Shown here piece by piece: positions 20,135 to 32,959 of a stretch of 64,000 nucleotides of DNA (within the stretch, counting starts at the first letter, position 1; every line of letters starts with the position of its first letter). The translations under genes and the position numbers were made by a program. A model generated the notes under the pieces. That model made no database searches. It was not told where the DNA came from and worked only from the letters and a program-made list of their open reading frames with translations. The stretch lies in the NCBI RefSeq assembly GCF_000513895.2, contig NZ_CP165782.1, positions 3,024,501-3,088,500 on the forward strand, read 5' to 3'. This stretch comes from Ensifer sp. WSM1721 (GTDB taxonomy: Bacteria; Pseudomonadota; Alphaproteobacteria; Rhizobiales; Rhizobiaceae).

Positions 20135-20152
20135 CGGGGGCTCACGCCCCCG
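20135..20152 (-). terminator. Terminator of the mdh-suc operon
   Basis: CGGGGGC-TCAC-GCCCCCG is a perfect 7-bp stem six bases after the sucB stop. On the minus strand it is followed by TTTCC. It separates sucB from the LysE-lpdA group. Confidence 0.75.
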
Positions 20153-20158
20153 CCTCCT

Positions 20159-21412
<1,254 letters not shown>

Positions 21413-21472
21413 GATTTTTGTTCCGTTGATCAGATATCTGTTTCTGTCGATTGGCAGGCTGTGAGGGCTCGA

Positions 21473-24469
21473 TCAGCCCCCCAGCGCATCCTCGAGGAAG
21501 GCGGCAAGCTGCGCCATATGCTTGGACATCAGGCCGGTTGCCGGCGAAGCGGCGGCCGGGCGGCCGGTGTAGCGCACCCGCTGGTACTTCGCGTCGATAT
21601 GAGCAAGGACCCATTCGAGATAGGGATCGATGAAGGACCAGGCCCCCATGTTCTTCGGCTCTTCCTGGCACCAGACCATCTCCGCATGACGGAAGCGGCT
21701 GAGCTCGTTGATCAGCGCCTTGGCCGGGAACGGATAGAGCTGCTCGACGCGCAACAGATAGATGTCGTCGATACCGCGCTTCTCGCGCTCTTCGAGAAGG
21801 TCGTAATAGACCTTGCCCGAGCACATGACGACGCGACGGATCTTCGAATCCTTCTGCAGCTTGATCGGGCCGTCCTTGATGACCTCCGCATCGTCCCAGA
21901 GCAGCCGGTGGAAGGAGCTCTCGCCGGCCATTTCGGAGAGGCTGGAGACTGCCCGCTTGTGCCGCAGCAACGACTTCGGCGTCATCAGGATCAGCGGCTT
22001 GCGGAAATCGCGCTTCACCTGGCGGCGCAGGATATGGAAGTAGTTCGCCGGCGTCGTGACGTTGGCAACCTGCATGTTGTCTTCCGCGCAGAGCTGCAGG
22101 AAGCGTTCCAGACGTGCGGAGGAATGCTCCGGCCCCTGGCCCTCATAACCATGCGGCAGCAGGCAGACGAGGCCGGACATGCGCAGCCACTTGCGTTCGC
22201 CCGACGAGACGAACTGGTCGAAGATCACCTGCGCGCCATTGGCGAAGTCGCCGAACTGGGCCTCCCAGAGCGTCAACGCATTCGGGCGGGCGAGCGAATA
22301 GCCGTATTCGAAGCCGAGCACCGCCTCTTCCGAGAGCATCGAGTTGATGACCTCGTAGCGCGCCTGGGTCTGCGAAAGGTTGGCGAGCGGGATATAGCGC
22401 TCTTCGGTTTCCTGGTCGTAGAGAACCGAATGGCGCTGCGAGAAGGTGCCGCGCTCACAGTCCTGGCCGGACAGACGGATCTTCGTACCCTCCGTGACGA
22501 GCGTGCCGAAGGCGAGCGCCTCCGCCATCGCCCAGTCGATCCCCTCGCCGGTCTGGACCATGTTGGCGCGGTTTTCCATGAAGCGCTGGATGGTGCGATG
22601 CGCGTTGAAACCGGCCGGGATCTCGGAAAGCTTGCGGCCGATCTCCTTCAATTGCTTCATCGGCACAGAGGTCCTGCCGCGGCGCTGCTCATCCTGGTTG
22701 TCGGCGGTGCGCAGGCCCGACCAGGCGCCGTCGAGCCAGTCGGCCTTGTTCGGCTTGTAGGACTGGCCGGCCTCGAATTCCTGCTCGAGATGGGCGCGCA
22801 AGTCCGCCTTCATCTTCTCCACGTCGCCCTCGGTCATGAGACCTTCGGCGATCAGACGCTGCGAATAGAGCTGGACCACCGTCTTGTGGGCGCGGATGGC
22901 GCGATACATCTTCGGCTGCGTGAACGCCGGCTCGTCGCCCTCGTTGTGGCCGAAGCGGCGATAGCAGAACATGTCGATGACGACCGGCTTGTGGAACTTC
23001 ATCCGGAACTCGGTCGCGACCTTGGCGGCGTAGACGACCGCTTCCGGATCGTCGCCGTTCACGTGGAAGATCGGCGCCTCGATCATCTTCGCCACGTCCG
23101 AAGGATAGGGCGAAGAGCGCGAGAAGGCCGGGTTGGTCGTGAAGCCGATCTGGTTGTTGATGATGAAATGCACGGTGCCGGCAACGCGATGACCGCGCAG
23201 GCCGGACAGGCCGAGAATTTCGGCAACGACGCCCTGGCCGGCAAAGGCTGCATCGCCATGGAGCAGCAGCGGCATGACCTTGACGCGCTCGCGCAGCGGA
23301 ATGATGTCGCCCTCGAAGACGGTAGCGATCTGGTCCTGCTTGGCGCGCGCCTTGCCCATGACGACCGGGTTGACGATCTCGAGATGCGACGGATTCGCCG
23401 TCAGCGACAGATGCACCTTGTTGCCATCGAACTCGCGGTCGGAAGAGGCGCCGAGGTGGTACTTCACGTCACCCGAGCCTTCTACGTCGTCGGGCGCATA
23501 GGAACCGCCCTTGAACTCGTGGAAGATGGCCCGGTGCGGCTTGGCCATGACCTGCGAGAGCACGTTCAAACGGCCGCGATGCGCCATGCCGAGGACGATC
23601 TCCTTGAGACCGAGCTGTCCGCCGCGCTTGATGATCTGCTCGAGCGCCGGGATCAGCGATTCGCCGCCGTCAAGGCCGAAGCGCTTGGTGCCCTTGTATT
23701 TGACGTCGATGAACTGCTCGAAGCCTTCCGCTTCGATGAGCTTCTGCAGGATCGCCTTCTTGCCCTCGGGGGTGAATTCGACGCCCTTGTCCGGGCCCTC
23801 GATCCGCTCCTGGATCCAGGCCTTCTCTTCCGGGTTGGACATGTGCATGAACTCGACGCCCATCGTCGAGCAATAAGTCCGCTCGAGAATCTCGACCATC
23901 TCGCGCACCGTCGCGTATTCGAGGCCGAGCACGTTGTCGATGAAGATCTTGCGATCGTAATCCTTCTCCTCGAAGCCGTAGGTCTTCGGCGAGAGCTCGT
24001 CGTAATCCTCGACCGGATCGGCAAGACCGAGGGGATCGAGCTTGGCGTGCAGATGGCCGCGCATGCGATAGGCGCGGATCATCATGATAGCGCGCACGGA
24101 ATCGCGGGTCGACTGGTGAACCTCGGCCTCGCTGACCGGAACACCAGCGACGGCGGCGGCCTCCTCTGCTTTGGCCTTGACCTTCTTCTCGATGACCTTT
24201 TCAACCGTGCCCCAGTCACCGTCGAGCGCCGAAACCAGTTCGCCATTGGCGTGAATAGGCCAATTGCTCTTCTTCCAGGAGGCGCCCTTGGCCGCCTTCA
24301 CCACATCTTCGGGCCTGTCGGCGAGCGCCTTGAAGAAGGATTGCCATTCGGCCGAAACGGAAGACGGATCCGCTTCATAGCGCGCGTAGAGCTGCTCGAT
24401 ATAGGCGGCATTGGCGCCGTCCAGAAACGATGTGAGCTGGAATTGCTCGTTGGCCTCTTGCCTTGTCAT
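21473..24469 (-). CDS. sucA: 2-oxoglutarate dehydrogenase E1
   Basis: A 998-residue thiamine diphosphate enzyme that decarboxylates 2-oxoglutarate. The N-terminal helix FLDGANAAYIEQLYARYEAD, the GMAHRGRLNVL motif, GDAAFAGQGVV with the ThDP-binding region that follows, and the C-terminal CQEEPKNMGAW block are all present. The open frame continues 21 codons upstream to 24532, but the conserved protein begins MTRQEANEQF at 24469. A 242-bp gap with a strong hairpin separates it from sucD, so sucAB may be expressed differently from mdh-sucCD. Confidence 0.97.
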   Translation of the reverse strand: MTRQEANEQFQLTSFLDGANAAYIEQLYARYEADPSSVSAEWQSFFKALADRPEDVVKAAKGASWKKSNWPIHANGELVSALDGDWGTVEKVIEKKVKAKAEEAAAVAGVPVSEAEVHQSTRDSVRAIMMIRAYRMRGHLHAKLDPLGLADPVEDYDELSPKTYGFEEKDYDRKIFIDNVLGLEYATVREMVEILERTYCSTMGVEFMHMSNPEEKAWIQERIEGPDKGVEFTPEGKKAILQKLIEAEGFEQFIDVKYKGTKRFGLDGGESLIPALEQIIKRGGQLGLKEIVLGMAHRGRLNVLSQVMAKPHRAIFHEFKGGSYAPDDVEGSGDVKYHLGASSDREFDGNKVHLSLTANPSHLEIVNPVVMGKARAKQDQIATVFEGDIIPLRERVKVMPLLLHGDAAFAGQGVVAEILGLSGLRGHRVAGTVHFIINNQIGFTTNPAFSRSSPYPSDVAKMIEAPIFHVNGDDPEAVVYAAKVATEFRMKFHKPVVIDMFCYRRFGHNEGDEPAFTQPKMYRAIRAHKTVVQLYSQRLIAEGLMTEGDVEKMKADLRAHLEQEFEAGQSYKPNKADWLDGAWSGLRTADNQDEQRRGRTSVPMKQLKEIGRKLSEIPAGFNAHRTIQRFMENRANMVQTGEGIDWAMAEALAFGTLVTEGTKIRLSGQDCERGTFSQRHSVLYDQETEERYIPLANLSQTQARYEVINSMLSEEAVLGFEYGYSLARPNALTLWEAQFGDFANGAQVIFDQFVSSGERKWLRMSGLVCLLPHGYEGQGPEHSSARLERFLQLCAEDNMQVANVTTPANYFHILRRQVKRDFRKPLILMTPKSLLRHKRAVSSLSEMAGESSFHRLLWDDAEVIKDGPIKLQKDSKIRRVVMCSGKVYYDLLEEREKRGIDDIYLLRVEQLYPFPAKALINELSRFRHAEMVWCQEEPKNMGAWSFIDPYLEWVLAHIDAKYQRVRYTGRPAAASPATGLMSKHMAQLAAFLEDALGG

Positions 24470-24673
24470 GGTCTCTCGCGGACTTGAGCCCGCCTCCTGA
24501 CTTAAGTTGGGTTGCCGGGTTGTCCCGGTCATGTTTGCCTAATCCCGGATCAGGATGGTCTTCCAACAGTTGGACGCGTCCAGTCCGGCTTGCGTCGGTC
24601 GGAGCGGGATGCGAGCGTTTCGCCCATCGACATCTTATCCGGCCGCTTAATCATGGTGTCTTTCGTGGCTCCA

Positions 24674-24698
24674 ATGGGGCGACCGTATGCCGCCCCAT
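24674..24698. other. Intercistronic stem-loop between sucD and sucA
   Basis: On the minus strand ATGGGGCG-GCATACGGT-CGCCCCAT forms a perfect 8-bp stem with a 9-base loop, 13 bp after the sucD stop. No T-run follows, so it looks more like an mRNA processing, stability or attenuation element than a full terminator. It lies in a 242-bp gap inside an otherwise compact operon. Confidence 0.6.
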
Positions 24699-24711
24699 CG
24701 CACTGTTGTGG

Positions 24712-25614
24712 TCAGCCCTTGAGAACTTCGACCAGCGTCTTGCCGAGGCGGGCCGGAGACGGCGAGACGCGAATGCCGGCGGATTCCATTGCCGCGATCT
24801 TGTCTTCCGCGCCGCCCTTGCCGCCGGAGATGACGGCGCCGGCATGGCCCATGGTGCGGCCGGGAGGCGCCGTGCGGCCGGCGATGAAGCCGACCATCGG
24901 CTTCTTGCGGCCGCGCTTGGCTTCGTCCTTCAGGAACCGCGCCGCATCCTCTTCCGCCGAACCGCCGATCTCGCCGATCATGATGATCGACTTGGTCTCG
25001 TCGTCGGCAAGGAACATTTCGAGCACATCGATGAACTCGGTGCCCTTGACCGGGTCGCCGCCGATGCCGACGGCCGTCGTCTGGCCGAGGCCTTCATTGG
25101 TGGTCTGGAACACCGCCTCGTAGGTGAGCGTGCCGGAACGCGACAGCACGCCGACCGAACCCTTACGGAAGATGTTGCCGGGCATGATGCCGATCTTGCA
25201 TTCGTCGGGCGTCAGCACGCCCGGGCAGTTCGGGCCGATGAGGCGCGAGGACGACTTTTCGAGCCGCGCCTTGACCTTGACCATGTCGGCAACCGGAATC
25301 CCTTCGGTGATGCAGACGATGAGCGGGATTTCCGCATCGATCGCCTCGATGATGGCCGCGGCAGCACCCGCCGGCGGAACATAGATCACCGACGCGTTGG
25401 CGCCGGTCGCCTCGCGGCCTTCGGCGACGGTCGCGAAGATCGGAAGCTGCTCGCCCTTGGCGCCGGTCCAGGTCTCGCCACCCTTCTTCGGGTGGATGCC
25501 GCCGACCATCTTGGTGCCGTTGTAGGCAAGCGCCTGTTCGGTATGGAAGGTGCCGGTCTTGCCGGTCAGGCCCTGGACGAGAACCTTGGTGTCTTTGTTG
25601 ATCAGAATGGACAT
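24712..25614 (-). CDS. sucD: Succinyl-CoA synthetase alpha subunit
   Basis: A 300-residue subunit that carries the phosphohistidine and binds CoA. Conserved segments are [19 protein letters not shown], the [20 protein letters not shown] block and the active-site [17 protein letters not shown] (phosphorylated His). Together with SucC it makes ATP or GTP from succinyl-CoA. It starts six bases after the sucC stop. Confidence 0.98.
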   Translation of the reverse strand: MSILINKDTKVLVQGLTGKTGTFHTEQALAYNGTKMVGGIHPKKGGETWTGAKGEQLPIFATVAEGREATGANASVIYVPPAGAAAAIIEAIDAEIPLIVCITEGIPVADMVKVKARLEKSSSRLIGPNCPGVLTPDECKIGIMPGNIFRKGSVGVLSRSGTLTYEAVFQTTNEGLGQTTAVGIGGDPVKGTEFIDVLEMFLADDETKSIIMIGEIGGSAEEDAARFLKDEAKRGRKKPMVGFIAGRTAPPGRTMGHAGAVISGGKGGAEDKIAAMESAGIRVSPSPARLGKTLVEVLKG

Positions 25615-25620
25615 GAAACC

Positions 25621-26817
25621 TCAGGCTCCCTTCACGGCTGCAACGATCTTCTGGGCGGCATCGTCCAGATCATCGGCGGAGATGACGTTGAGGCCCGATT
25701 CATTGATGATCTTCTTGCCGAGTTCGACATTGGTGCCTTCGAGGCGCACGACGAGCGGCACCTTGAGGCCGACTTCCTTGACAGCAGCCAAAACGCCTTC
25801 GGCGATGACGTCACACTTCATGATGCCGCCGAAGATGTTGACCAGGATGCCCTTCACCGCCGGATCTGCGGTGATGATCTTGAAGGCGTGCGTGACCTTT
25901 TCCTTCGAAGCGCCGCCGCCGACATCGAGGAAGTTCGCGGGCTCGGCGCCGTAGAGCTTGATGATGTCCATCGTCGCCATGGCGAGACCAGCGCCGTTGA
26001 CCATGCAGCCGATATTGCCGTCGAGGGCCACATAGGCGAGGTCGTGCTTGGAGGCCTCGATCTCCTTCTCGTCCTCTTCCGTCGTGTCGCGCAGCGCGAC
26101 GACATCTTCATGACGGAAGAGCGCATTGCCGTCGAAGGAGACCTTGGCGTCGAGCACGCGCATCCGGCCGTTCTTCATGACGATCAGCGGGTTGACCTCG
26201 AGCAGGCTCATGTCCTTTTCGACGAAGGCCTTGTAGAGGATCGGGAAGAGCTTTTCGGCGTCTGCGCGCGCTTCGCCTTCGAGCTTCAGCGCGTCGGCCA
26301 GGGTCTTCAGATCGTCAGCGGTCACACCCTTGTCCGGGTCGATCGCAACGGTGACGATCTTTTCCGGTGTGTGCTCGGCAACCGCCTCGATGTCCATGCC
26401 GCCCTCGGTCGAGACGACGAAAGCGACCCGGCCGACGGAGCGGTCGACGAGGATCGAGAGGTAGAGCTCGCGCTCGATGTCGGCGCCGTCCTCGATATAG
26501 AGACGGTTGACCTGCTTGCCGGCCGGGCCGGTCTGCTTGGTCACCAGCGTGTGGCCGAGCATTTCCTTGGCATTGGCAACGACCTCTTCGACCGACTTCG
26601 CCAGGCGCACCCCGCCCTTGGCATCGGGGCCGAGTTCCTTGAACTTGCCCTTGCCGCGACCGCCGGCATGGATCTGGCTCTTCACGACGTAAAGCGGGCC
26701 CGGCAGCTTTTTCGCGGCTGCCTCGGCTTCGTCGGCGGAGAAGATCGCGACGCCTTCCGCGACCGGCGCGCCATAGCTCTTCAACAGAGCCTTGGCCTGG
26801 TATTCATGGATGTTCAT
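25621..26817 (-). CDS. sucC: Succinyl-CoA synthetase beta subunit
   Basis: A 398-residue ATP-grasp subunit beginning [19 protein letters not shown], with the conserved [33 protein letters not shown] and [17 protein letters not shown] blocks. It binds the nucleotide and succinate. The gene is 33 bp after mdh and is nearly contiguous with sucD. Confidence 0.98.
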   Translation of the reverse strand: MNIHEYQAKALLKSYGAPVAEGVAIFSADEAEAAAKKLPGPLYVVKSQIHAGGRGKGKFKELGPDAKGGVRLAKSVEEVVANAKEMLGHTLVTKQTGPAGKQVNRLYIEDGADIERELYLSILVDRSVGRVAFVVSTEGGMDIEAVAEHTPEKIVTVAIDPDKGVTADDLKTLADALKLEGEARADAEKLFPILYKAFVEKDMSLLEVNPLIVMKNGRMRVLDAKVSFDGNALFRHEDVVALRDTTEEDEKEIEASKHDLAYVALDGNIGCMVNGAGLAMATMDIIKLYGAEPANFLDVGGGASKEKVTHAFKIITADPAVKGILVNIFGGIMKCDVIAEGVLAAVKEVGLKVPLVVRLEGTNVELGKKIINESGLNVISADDLDDAAQKIVAAVKGA

Positions 26818-26850
26818 GGGTTCTTTCCTGTCTGATAGGCCGGAGGGCGG

Positions 26851-27888
<1,038 letters not shown>

Positions 27889-27914
27889 TTAAACGGCAAA
27901 AGGTAAAATATCAA

Positions 27915-27942
27915 TCCATACTTTTGAGCAGAGCAATTTCAA
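27915..27942 (-). promoter_or_regulatory. Candidate mdh-suc promoter
   Basis: On the minus strand TTGAAA, a 16-bp spacer and TATGGA, about 100 bp before the mdh ATG, in a locally AT-rich stretch. This is a visual match only. Confidence 0.3.
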
Positions 27943-27953
27943 TCGGTTAGATC

Positions 27954-27980
27954 AAAAAATTCTTACGTAAACGTAAGAAT
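27954..27980 (-). terminator. Rho-independent terminator of zapE
   Basis: On the minus strand ATTCTTACG-TTTA-CGTAAGAAT runs directly into TTTTT. It is a perfect 9-bp stem starting 16 bases after the zapE stop, and it insulates the mdh promoter region. Confidence 0.85.
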
Positions 27981-27996
27981 ATCCGTCACGATTGTG

Positions 27997-29151
27997 TCAC
28001 TGAACACCGGAATCTACCGGATGTGCGGCGATATATTCCTCGCTCTGCATCTCGATCAGACGCGAAACCGTCCGATCGAATTCGAAGCCTTCCGTGCCTT
28101 TCTTGGCAGTGAGCAGATGCTGCGGCTCGGCGACGGCGGAGGCGAAAAGGCGCGCGCCCTGATCGTAAAGAGCGTCGACGAGAATGATGAATCGCTTCGT
28201 CTCATTCCGCAGATGCGGTCCGAGATGCGGCACGTGATCGATGAAGATCGTGCTGTAATGCGTCAGGAGTGCGAGGTAGTCGGCGGCGCCGAGCGGCGCG
28301 GCGCAGAGATCGGCGAATGTGAAGCGGGCGCTTCGGCCGGCCGCCGCCGGTATGCGGATCATGCGGCCCTTGCGCCCGATCTCGGCGGAGGCGACCGGCG
28401 CCCCGCCCGTCTCCTGGTACCAGGCTCGGTCCATGGCGGCTTCCGTCTCCGGCCCGAGCGGCGACAGCCATACGGGCGTTCCGTCGGTCTTCTGAAGGCG
28501 ATAGTCCGTATCCGTATCGAGGGAGATTATTTCCGCGTTCGCCTTCAGGAGATCGATGAAGGGCAGAAAGAGGCCGCGATTGAGACCATCGCGGTAGAGA
28601 TTGTCCGGCTCGACATTGGAGGTCGCGACGAGCACGCAGCCCTTGGCGAACAGCTCGCCGAAAAGCCGCGCCAGGATCATCGCGTCGGCGATATCGGTGA
28701 CGGTGAACTCGTCGAAACATAAAAGCCGCGCCTCACCGAAAAGCTCGGAGGCGACCGGCGGGATGGGGTCCGCCTGCTTCGTCTCGCCGTTCTTGAGCTT
28801 CTGCCGATGCTTGTAAATGCGCTCGTGCACGTCGGCCATGAATTCGTGGAAATGGGCGCGCCGCTTGCGCTGGATCGGCACAGCGTCGAAGAACATGTCC
28901 ATCAGCATGGTCTTGCCGCGGCCGACGCCGCCGTGGATATAGAGGCCCTTGACCGGCGCGTGATCCTTCTTGCGCGCGGCGAAAAGCCAGCCGAGCGCGT
29001 TGGCCTTGCGCGACGGACGGCTGGCGAGCAGTTCCGCCGTCAGATTATCGAGCCTGCGCGCGATTGCAAATTGCGCCGGGTCGCGCTGCCGCTCGCCGGC
29101 GGTAACGAGCGCTTCAAGCTTGTGGTGAATGCTGTCGTCGGGGTTGAGCAC
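27997..29151 (-). CDS. zapE: ZapE/AFG1-like ATPase
   Basis: A 384-residue AAA+ type ATPase of the AFG1/ZapE family, involved in division under oxygen limitation and in quality control of respiratory proteins. Walker A is YIHGGVGRGKTMLMD, followed by RRAHFHEFMADVHERI, Walker B LLCFDEFTVTDIADAMIL and the sensor ATSNVEPDNLYRDGL. It lies between the mdh-suc block and omp19, transcribed on the same strand as both, and ends at a strong terminator. Confidence 0.93.
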   Translation of the reverse strand: MLNPDDSIHHKLEALVTAGERQRDPAQFAIARRLDNLTAELLASRPSRKANALGWLFAARKKDHAPVKGLYIHGGVGRGKTMLMDMFFDAVPIQRKRRAHFHEFMADVHERIYKHRQKLKNGETKQADPIPPVASELFGEARLLCFDEFTVTDIADAMILARLFGELFAKGCVLVATSNVEPDNLYRDGLNRGLFLPFIDLLKANAEIISLDTDTDYRLQKTDGTPVWLSPLGPETEAAMDRAWYQETGGAPVASAEIGRKGRMIRIPAAAGRSARFTFADLCAAPLGAADYLALLTHYSTIFIDHVPHLGPHLRNETKRFIILVDALYDQGARLFASAVAEPQHLLTAKKGTEGFEFDRTVSRLIEMQSEEYIAAHPVDSGVQ

Positions 29152-29241
29152 GATGCGTCCGGGTGTGCCAGGAGGCTTGTTCTGAAGGTGAGACGCAGGC
29201 TGCAGGCGGAAGCCCCACCCCGGCTACAGGCCGTTTGAAGG

Positions 29242-29258
29242 TCCGGCGCGAAGCCGGA
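29242..29258 (-). terminator. Weak hairpin after omp19
   Basis: TCCGGC-GCGAA-GCCGGA begins ten bases after the omp19 stop on the minus strand. No T-run follows, so termination is uncertain. The rest of 29152-29268 shows nothing. Confidence 0.35.
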
Positions 29259-29268
29259 GCGGAATCAC

Positions 29269-29811
29269 TCAGCGGCTGAGGCTGACCGGCTGCCCGCCAT
29301 TTGTCGAGCCGTCGAAGCGCGCATCCGCCGTCTTGTAGAGACGAGCGATCGGATTCCCGCTGCGGTCCTTGAGCACGACCTGCTTTCCGGTCACCTCCCA
29401 GGAACCCATGGTCGTCAGCTCGCCGGCGCAACCGCGAGTGCCGCCGCGCGAGCCGCTGCCAAGATTGGTAAGCGTCAGGAACATGTCGCAGGAGCTGCCA
29501 GCGCTCGATACGCGCCAGTTGCCGACCATCGATTCCTTCGTCACGTCGAGCGCATTGGTCGCCGCTGCGACCTCCGTACCCGCCGGCGCGCCGGGCGTTG
29601 CGGTGCCCGCGGTCGGCGCCGCCGGAAACTGCGATGCACCGGCCGTCGGAGCCGGAAGCTGGCCCGAGGAAACCGAGGGTACGGGCTGCGCCTGTAGGGG
29701 GGCGGGGCCGGGAGAAACATCCCGGGAACCGAAACCACCGAAGGACGTCCGCTGGCATCCGGTCAGCGCAAGTACAATCGCCAACCCGGCCGCCGCATGT
29801 AAAACCCGCAT
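29269..29811 (-). CDS. omp19: Outer-membrane lipoprotein, Omp19/Inh protease inhibitor family
   Basis: A 180-residue lipoprotein. The lipobox is LTGC with the acylated cysteine at residue 19. An Ala/Pro/Thr-rich linker spans about residues 30-85, and the C-terminal Inh/Omp19 beta-barrel domain ([20 protein letters not shown], then [20 protein letters not shown]) carries a cysteine pair. Brucella Omp19 is known to inhibit host proteases; the function in rhizobia is not established. The symbol is by family resemblance. Confidence 0.85.
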   Translation of the reverse strand: MRVLHAAAGLAIVLALTGCQRTSFGGFGSRDVSPGPAPLQAQPVPSVSSGQLPAPTAGASQFPAAPTAGTATPGAPAGTEVAAATNALDVTKESMVGNWRVSSAGSSCDMFLTLTNLGSGSRGGTRGCAGELTTMGSWEVTGKQVVLKDRSGNPIARLYKTADARFDGSTNGGQPVSLSR

Positions 29812-30008
29812 ATCTTCACCCCCGAGATTGTCCGCGAACCATGATGCAACGCGATAATAAAGGCCGAATTACAGCAAATCCACCTTTCAAATCAAGGCGA
29901 GCCATTTCACTCTCGTCGGTTATACGATTGAAGATGCCAACCCGACACGGGCTCGCAGGCCGTCGCGCGAGCGCCATCCGGCATCGTTGCGGCGGCCTGC
30001 CGCGGCGT

Positions 30009-31079
30009 TCAGAGCGCGGCGCCGCTCTGCCGGTCGAAGACGTAAACCTGGCTGCGGTCCATCGCCGCCTTGAACAGGGTTCCGTGCCGGGCCGGGTGAT
30101 CGCCGTCGACGACGGCCGTGATCTGTTCCCCGGCGAATTCGAAGAGGACATGCGTCTGGGCGCCGGTCGGCTCGACGAGCAATGTCCGCCCGACAATGGC
30201 GTTACCCTTATCGCCGGCGACGAAATGCTCCGGCCGCAGCCCGATGCGAACCGCCTGCCCGAGCCGCACCTTGCGCTCCGGCGCGATGCGGATCGCCGAT
30301 CCGTCCCGGAGGCGCACCGCCGGCTCGCCGTCTGCGGCCTCGACTGTCCCGTCGAGCACGTTCATGGCCGGTGAACCGATGAATCCCGCGACGAAGAGGT
30401 TGGCGGGCGTACGGTAGAGCTCCAGCGGCGTCCCCACCTGTTCGATACGGCCGCCGTTCAGGACGACGATGCGGTCGGCGAGCGTCATCGCCTCGATCTG
30501 GTCGTGGGTGACGTAAATCGAGGTGGTGGCGACCTTCTGGTGTAAGGCCTTGATCTCGGTCCGCATCTGGACCCGGAGCTTGGCATCGAGATTGGACAAA
30601 GGTTCGTCGAACAGGAAGACGGCCGGATCGCGGACGATCGCCCGGCCCATGGCGACGCGCTGGCGCTGGCCGCCGGAAAGCTGGCTCGGCTTGCGGTCGA
30701 GAAGCTCCGTCAACGCCAGCATGCGCGCCGCCTCGCCCACCCGTTTGTCTATTTCCGGCCTGGGAAGCCCGGAGAGCTTGAGATTGAAGCCCATGTTCTC
30801 GGCCACCGTCATGTGCGGATAGAGGGCGTAGGACTGGAAGACCATCGCGATGTTGCGTTCGCGCGGCGTCAGCGGATTGACGACCTTGCCGCCGATCAGC
30901 ACCTCGCCGTCGGTGATCTCCTCCAATCCGGCGATCATGCGCAAGAGTGTGGACTTGCCGCAGCCGGAGGGACCGACGAGGGCGATGAACTCGCCCTCTC
31001 CGATCGAAAGCGACACTCCGTGGATCACCTCGAGCACACCGTAGCTCTTGCGGATGTCCCTGAGTTCGACCGATGCCAT
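30009..31079 (-). CDS. Carbohydrate ABC transporter ATP-binding protein (UgpC/MsmK/ThuK-like)
   Basis: A 356-residue ATPase of the sugar importer class. Walker [10 protein letters not shown], signature [14 protein letters not shown], Walker [12 protein letters not shown] and H-loop [10 protein letters not shown] are intact, and the C-terminal MalK-type TOBE regulatory domain covers about residues 235-356. The open frame continues upstream, but AAGGAGCAAGC precedes the ATG at 31079. It is the last gene of the importer operon (binding protein, two permeases, ATPase). Confidence 0.93.
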   Translation of the reverse strand: MASVELRDIRKSYGVLEVIHGVSLSIGEGEFIALVGPSGCGKSTLLRMIAGLEEITDGEVLIGGKVVNPLTPRERNIAMVFQSYALYPHMTVAENMGFNLKLSGLPRPEIDKRVGEAARMLALTELLDRKPSQLSGGQRQRVAMGRAIVRDPAVFLFDEPLSNLDAKLRVQMRTEIKALHQKVATTSIYVTHDQIEAMTLADRIVVLNGGRIEQVGTPLELYRTPANLFVAGFIGSPAMNVLDGTVEAADGEPAVRLRDGSAIRIAPERKVRLGQAVRIGLRPEHFVAGDKGNAIVGRTLLVEPTGAQTHVLFEFAGEQITAVVDGDHPARHGTLFKAAMDRSQVYVFDRQSGAAL

Positions 31080-31105
31080 GATGCTTGCTCCTTGAAACGA
31101 GGGGC

Positions 31106-31954
31106 TCAGGATTTCACCGCGCCGGCCGTGAGGCCCGCGATGATGTGCTTCTGGGCGAGAAAGAAGACGATGACCGTCGGCAGAATGGTGAGCGTGATGA
31201 AGGCGAGCACGAGCTGCCAATCGGTGCCGAACTCGCCGCGGTAGACCATGATGCCGAGCGGCCACGGATATTTCTCCTCGGTGTTCAGCATGATCAGCGG
31301 CAGGATGTAGCTGTTCCAGCTATGCACGAAGGTGATGATGCCGACCGTCGAGACGATCGGGCGCGAAAGCGGCATGGAGATGTGCCAGAAGAAGCGGATG
31401 TAGCCGCAGCCGTCGACGAAAGCAGCCTGGAAGAGTTCTTCCGGCAGGTTCCGGAAATAGTTGCGGAAGAGCAGGATGCTCATGCCGAGGCCGAAGGCGA
31501 CCTGAGGCAGGATGACGCCCCAATAGGTGTCGAGCAGGCCGAGATCGCGGATGCGGATGAAAAGCGGCAGGATCGCGGTTGCCGCAGGGAACATGAGCCC
31601 GATCAGGAAATAGTTCAGCAACTGGTTCGCGCCGAAGAATTTCACATGGGCGAAGGTGAAGGCGGCCATCGCCGAGACGATGACCGTCAGCACCACCGTC
31701 ACCGTCGCAATGAACAGCGAGTTGAGCATCTGCCGCCAGTAGCGGTCGCCGAAGAGGATATCGAGATAGTTCGACCACAGCCATTCGGACGGCAGCCCGA
31801 AAGGGTTGACGCGCAGGTCGCCGAGCGACTTGAAGCCGCCGAGCGCGGTCGTCACCAAGGGTAAGAGAACGAGCATCGCCACCAGCGACAGCGACACGTA
31901 GAGATAGAGGCGGGTGCCCGTGGTCATGCGAACGGAGGAGGTCGTGTCAATCAT
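31106..31954 (-). CDS. Carbohydrate ABC transporter permease (MalG-type)
   Basis: A 282-residue permease with six predicted transmembrane helices. The cytoplasmic EAA loop is [20 protein letters not shown], in which the usual Asp-Gly-Ala is Asp-Gly-Cys. Its start overlaps the preceding permease gene by 8 bp, so the two are probably made in equal amounts. Together they form the membrane channel for the neighbouring binding protein. Confidence 0.92.
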   Translation of the reverse strand: MIDTTSSVRMTTGTRLYLYVSLSLVAMLVLLPLVTTALGGFKSLGDLRVNPFGLPSEWLWSNYLDILFGDRYWRQMLNSLFIATVTVVLTVIVSAMAAFTFAHVKFFGANQLLNYFLIGLMFPAATAILPLFIRIRDLGLLDTYWGVILPQVAFGLGMSILLFRNYFRNLPEELFQAAFVDGCGYIRFFWHISMPLSRPIVSTVGIITFVHSWNSYILPLIMLNTEEKYPWPLGIMVYRGEFGTDWQLVLAFITLTILPTVIVFFLAQKHIIAGLTAGAVKS

Positions 31955-32888
31955 GGCGCATGAAGATCCGTTTGTAGCCGAAGGCGAGCGTGACGCAGAT
32001 GACGAAGAGGACGACGCCGACCGCGCTTCCGAGCCCCACCTGCATGCGGGTGACGCCGTAGGTGTAAAGGAAGGTCACCATGGTCTGCGTCGAGTTCGAC
32101 GGCCCGCCGCCGGTGAGCGGCATGACGAGGTCGAAGAGCTGCAGCGAGCCGATAACGGCGAAGAAGATCGACAGCCTGACGGTCGAGCCGAGGAGCGGCA
32201 GCGTCACATAGCGGAATTTCTGCCATCCGGTCGCGCCGTCGATCTCGGCGGCCTCGAGCACGCTCCGGTCCACCGCCTGCAGGCCGGCAATGAACAGCAT
32301 CATGTGGAAGCCGAAATATTTCCAGATGATGACCGCGAGCACCGCATATATGGCAAGGCCGCGATCGGCGAGCACATAGGGCGTTGCAACGCCGAAGAAG
32401 CCGGCGACCGCGGCGACGAGTCCGTAGTCGCCGTCATAGACGAAACGCCAGATGAGACCTGCCGCAACGTCCGCCAGAACATAGGGCAGAAAGAAGATCA
32501 GCCGGAAGGCGACGACGCCGGCGATCCGGTGCGCGAGCATCATCGCAAGCCACAGCGCGAGCGGAATCTGCAGAAGCACCGAGACGAGAATGATGGTGCC
32601 GTTGTTGATCAGCGCCTGCGAAAAGGCGGCGTTGTTGAACAGCACCTCGAAATTGCGCAAACCCACGAATTGTTGCGGCGTGCCATAGCCGTTCCAGCGA
32701 TAGAGGCTGTACCAGGCCGCCTCTCCCATCGGCAGGATGACGAAGACCGTGAAGAGCAGCAGGGCCGGCGGCAGGAAGAGGATGAGCACCGGCAGCCGCC
32801 CGCGGACGGTCGGGCTCTTGTAGCGCACTTTCTTGCCGCTCGCCGTGGCCGGCACCGCGGTCATCGTCGCAGTGATGTCGGTCATCAT
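31947..32888 (-). CDS. Carbohydrate ABC transporter permease (MalF-type)
   Basis: A 313-residue permease with about six helices and a polar N-terminal tail. The EAA loop is EAAEIDGATGWQKFRYVTLP, a textbook match, and MPLTGGGPSNSTQTMVTFLY follows as in other CUT1 importers. It partners the downstream MalG-type permease and lies 71 bp after the binding-protein gene. Confidence 0.93.
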   Translation of the reverse strand: MMTDITATMTAVPATASGKKVRYKSPTVRGRLPVLILFLPPALLLFTVFVILPMGEAAWYSLYRWNGYGTPQQFVGLRNFEVLFNNAAFSQALINNGTIILVSVLLQIPLALWLAMMLAHRIAGVVAFRLIFFLPYVLADVAAGLIWRFVYDGDYGLVAAVAGFFGVATPYVLADRGLAIYAVLAVIIWKYFGFHMMLFIAGLQAVDRSVLEAAEIDGATGWQKFRYVTLPLLGSTVRLSIFFAVIGSLQLFDLVMPLTGGGPSNSTQTMVTFLYTYGVTRMQVGLGSAVGVVLFVICVTLAFGYKRIFMRHD

Positions 32889-32959
32889 GTCCTCGCTGAG
32901 TTCGTCGCGGAGGGTCGAGATCCGGGGCGACGGATTTCCCGTCGCCCCTGCTCACGCGC

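Noticed and set aside
24463..26835. A long open frame opposite sucD and sucC (790 codons), and similar ones opposite atpA, atpD, sdhA and typA
   Set aside because: They mirror strongly conserved genes in the complementary frame, have no ribosome binding site or family features, and follow the codon bias of the opposite strand.
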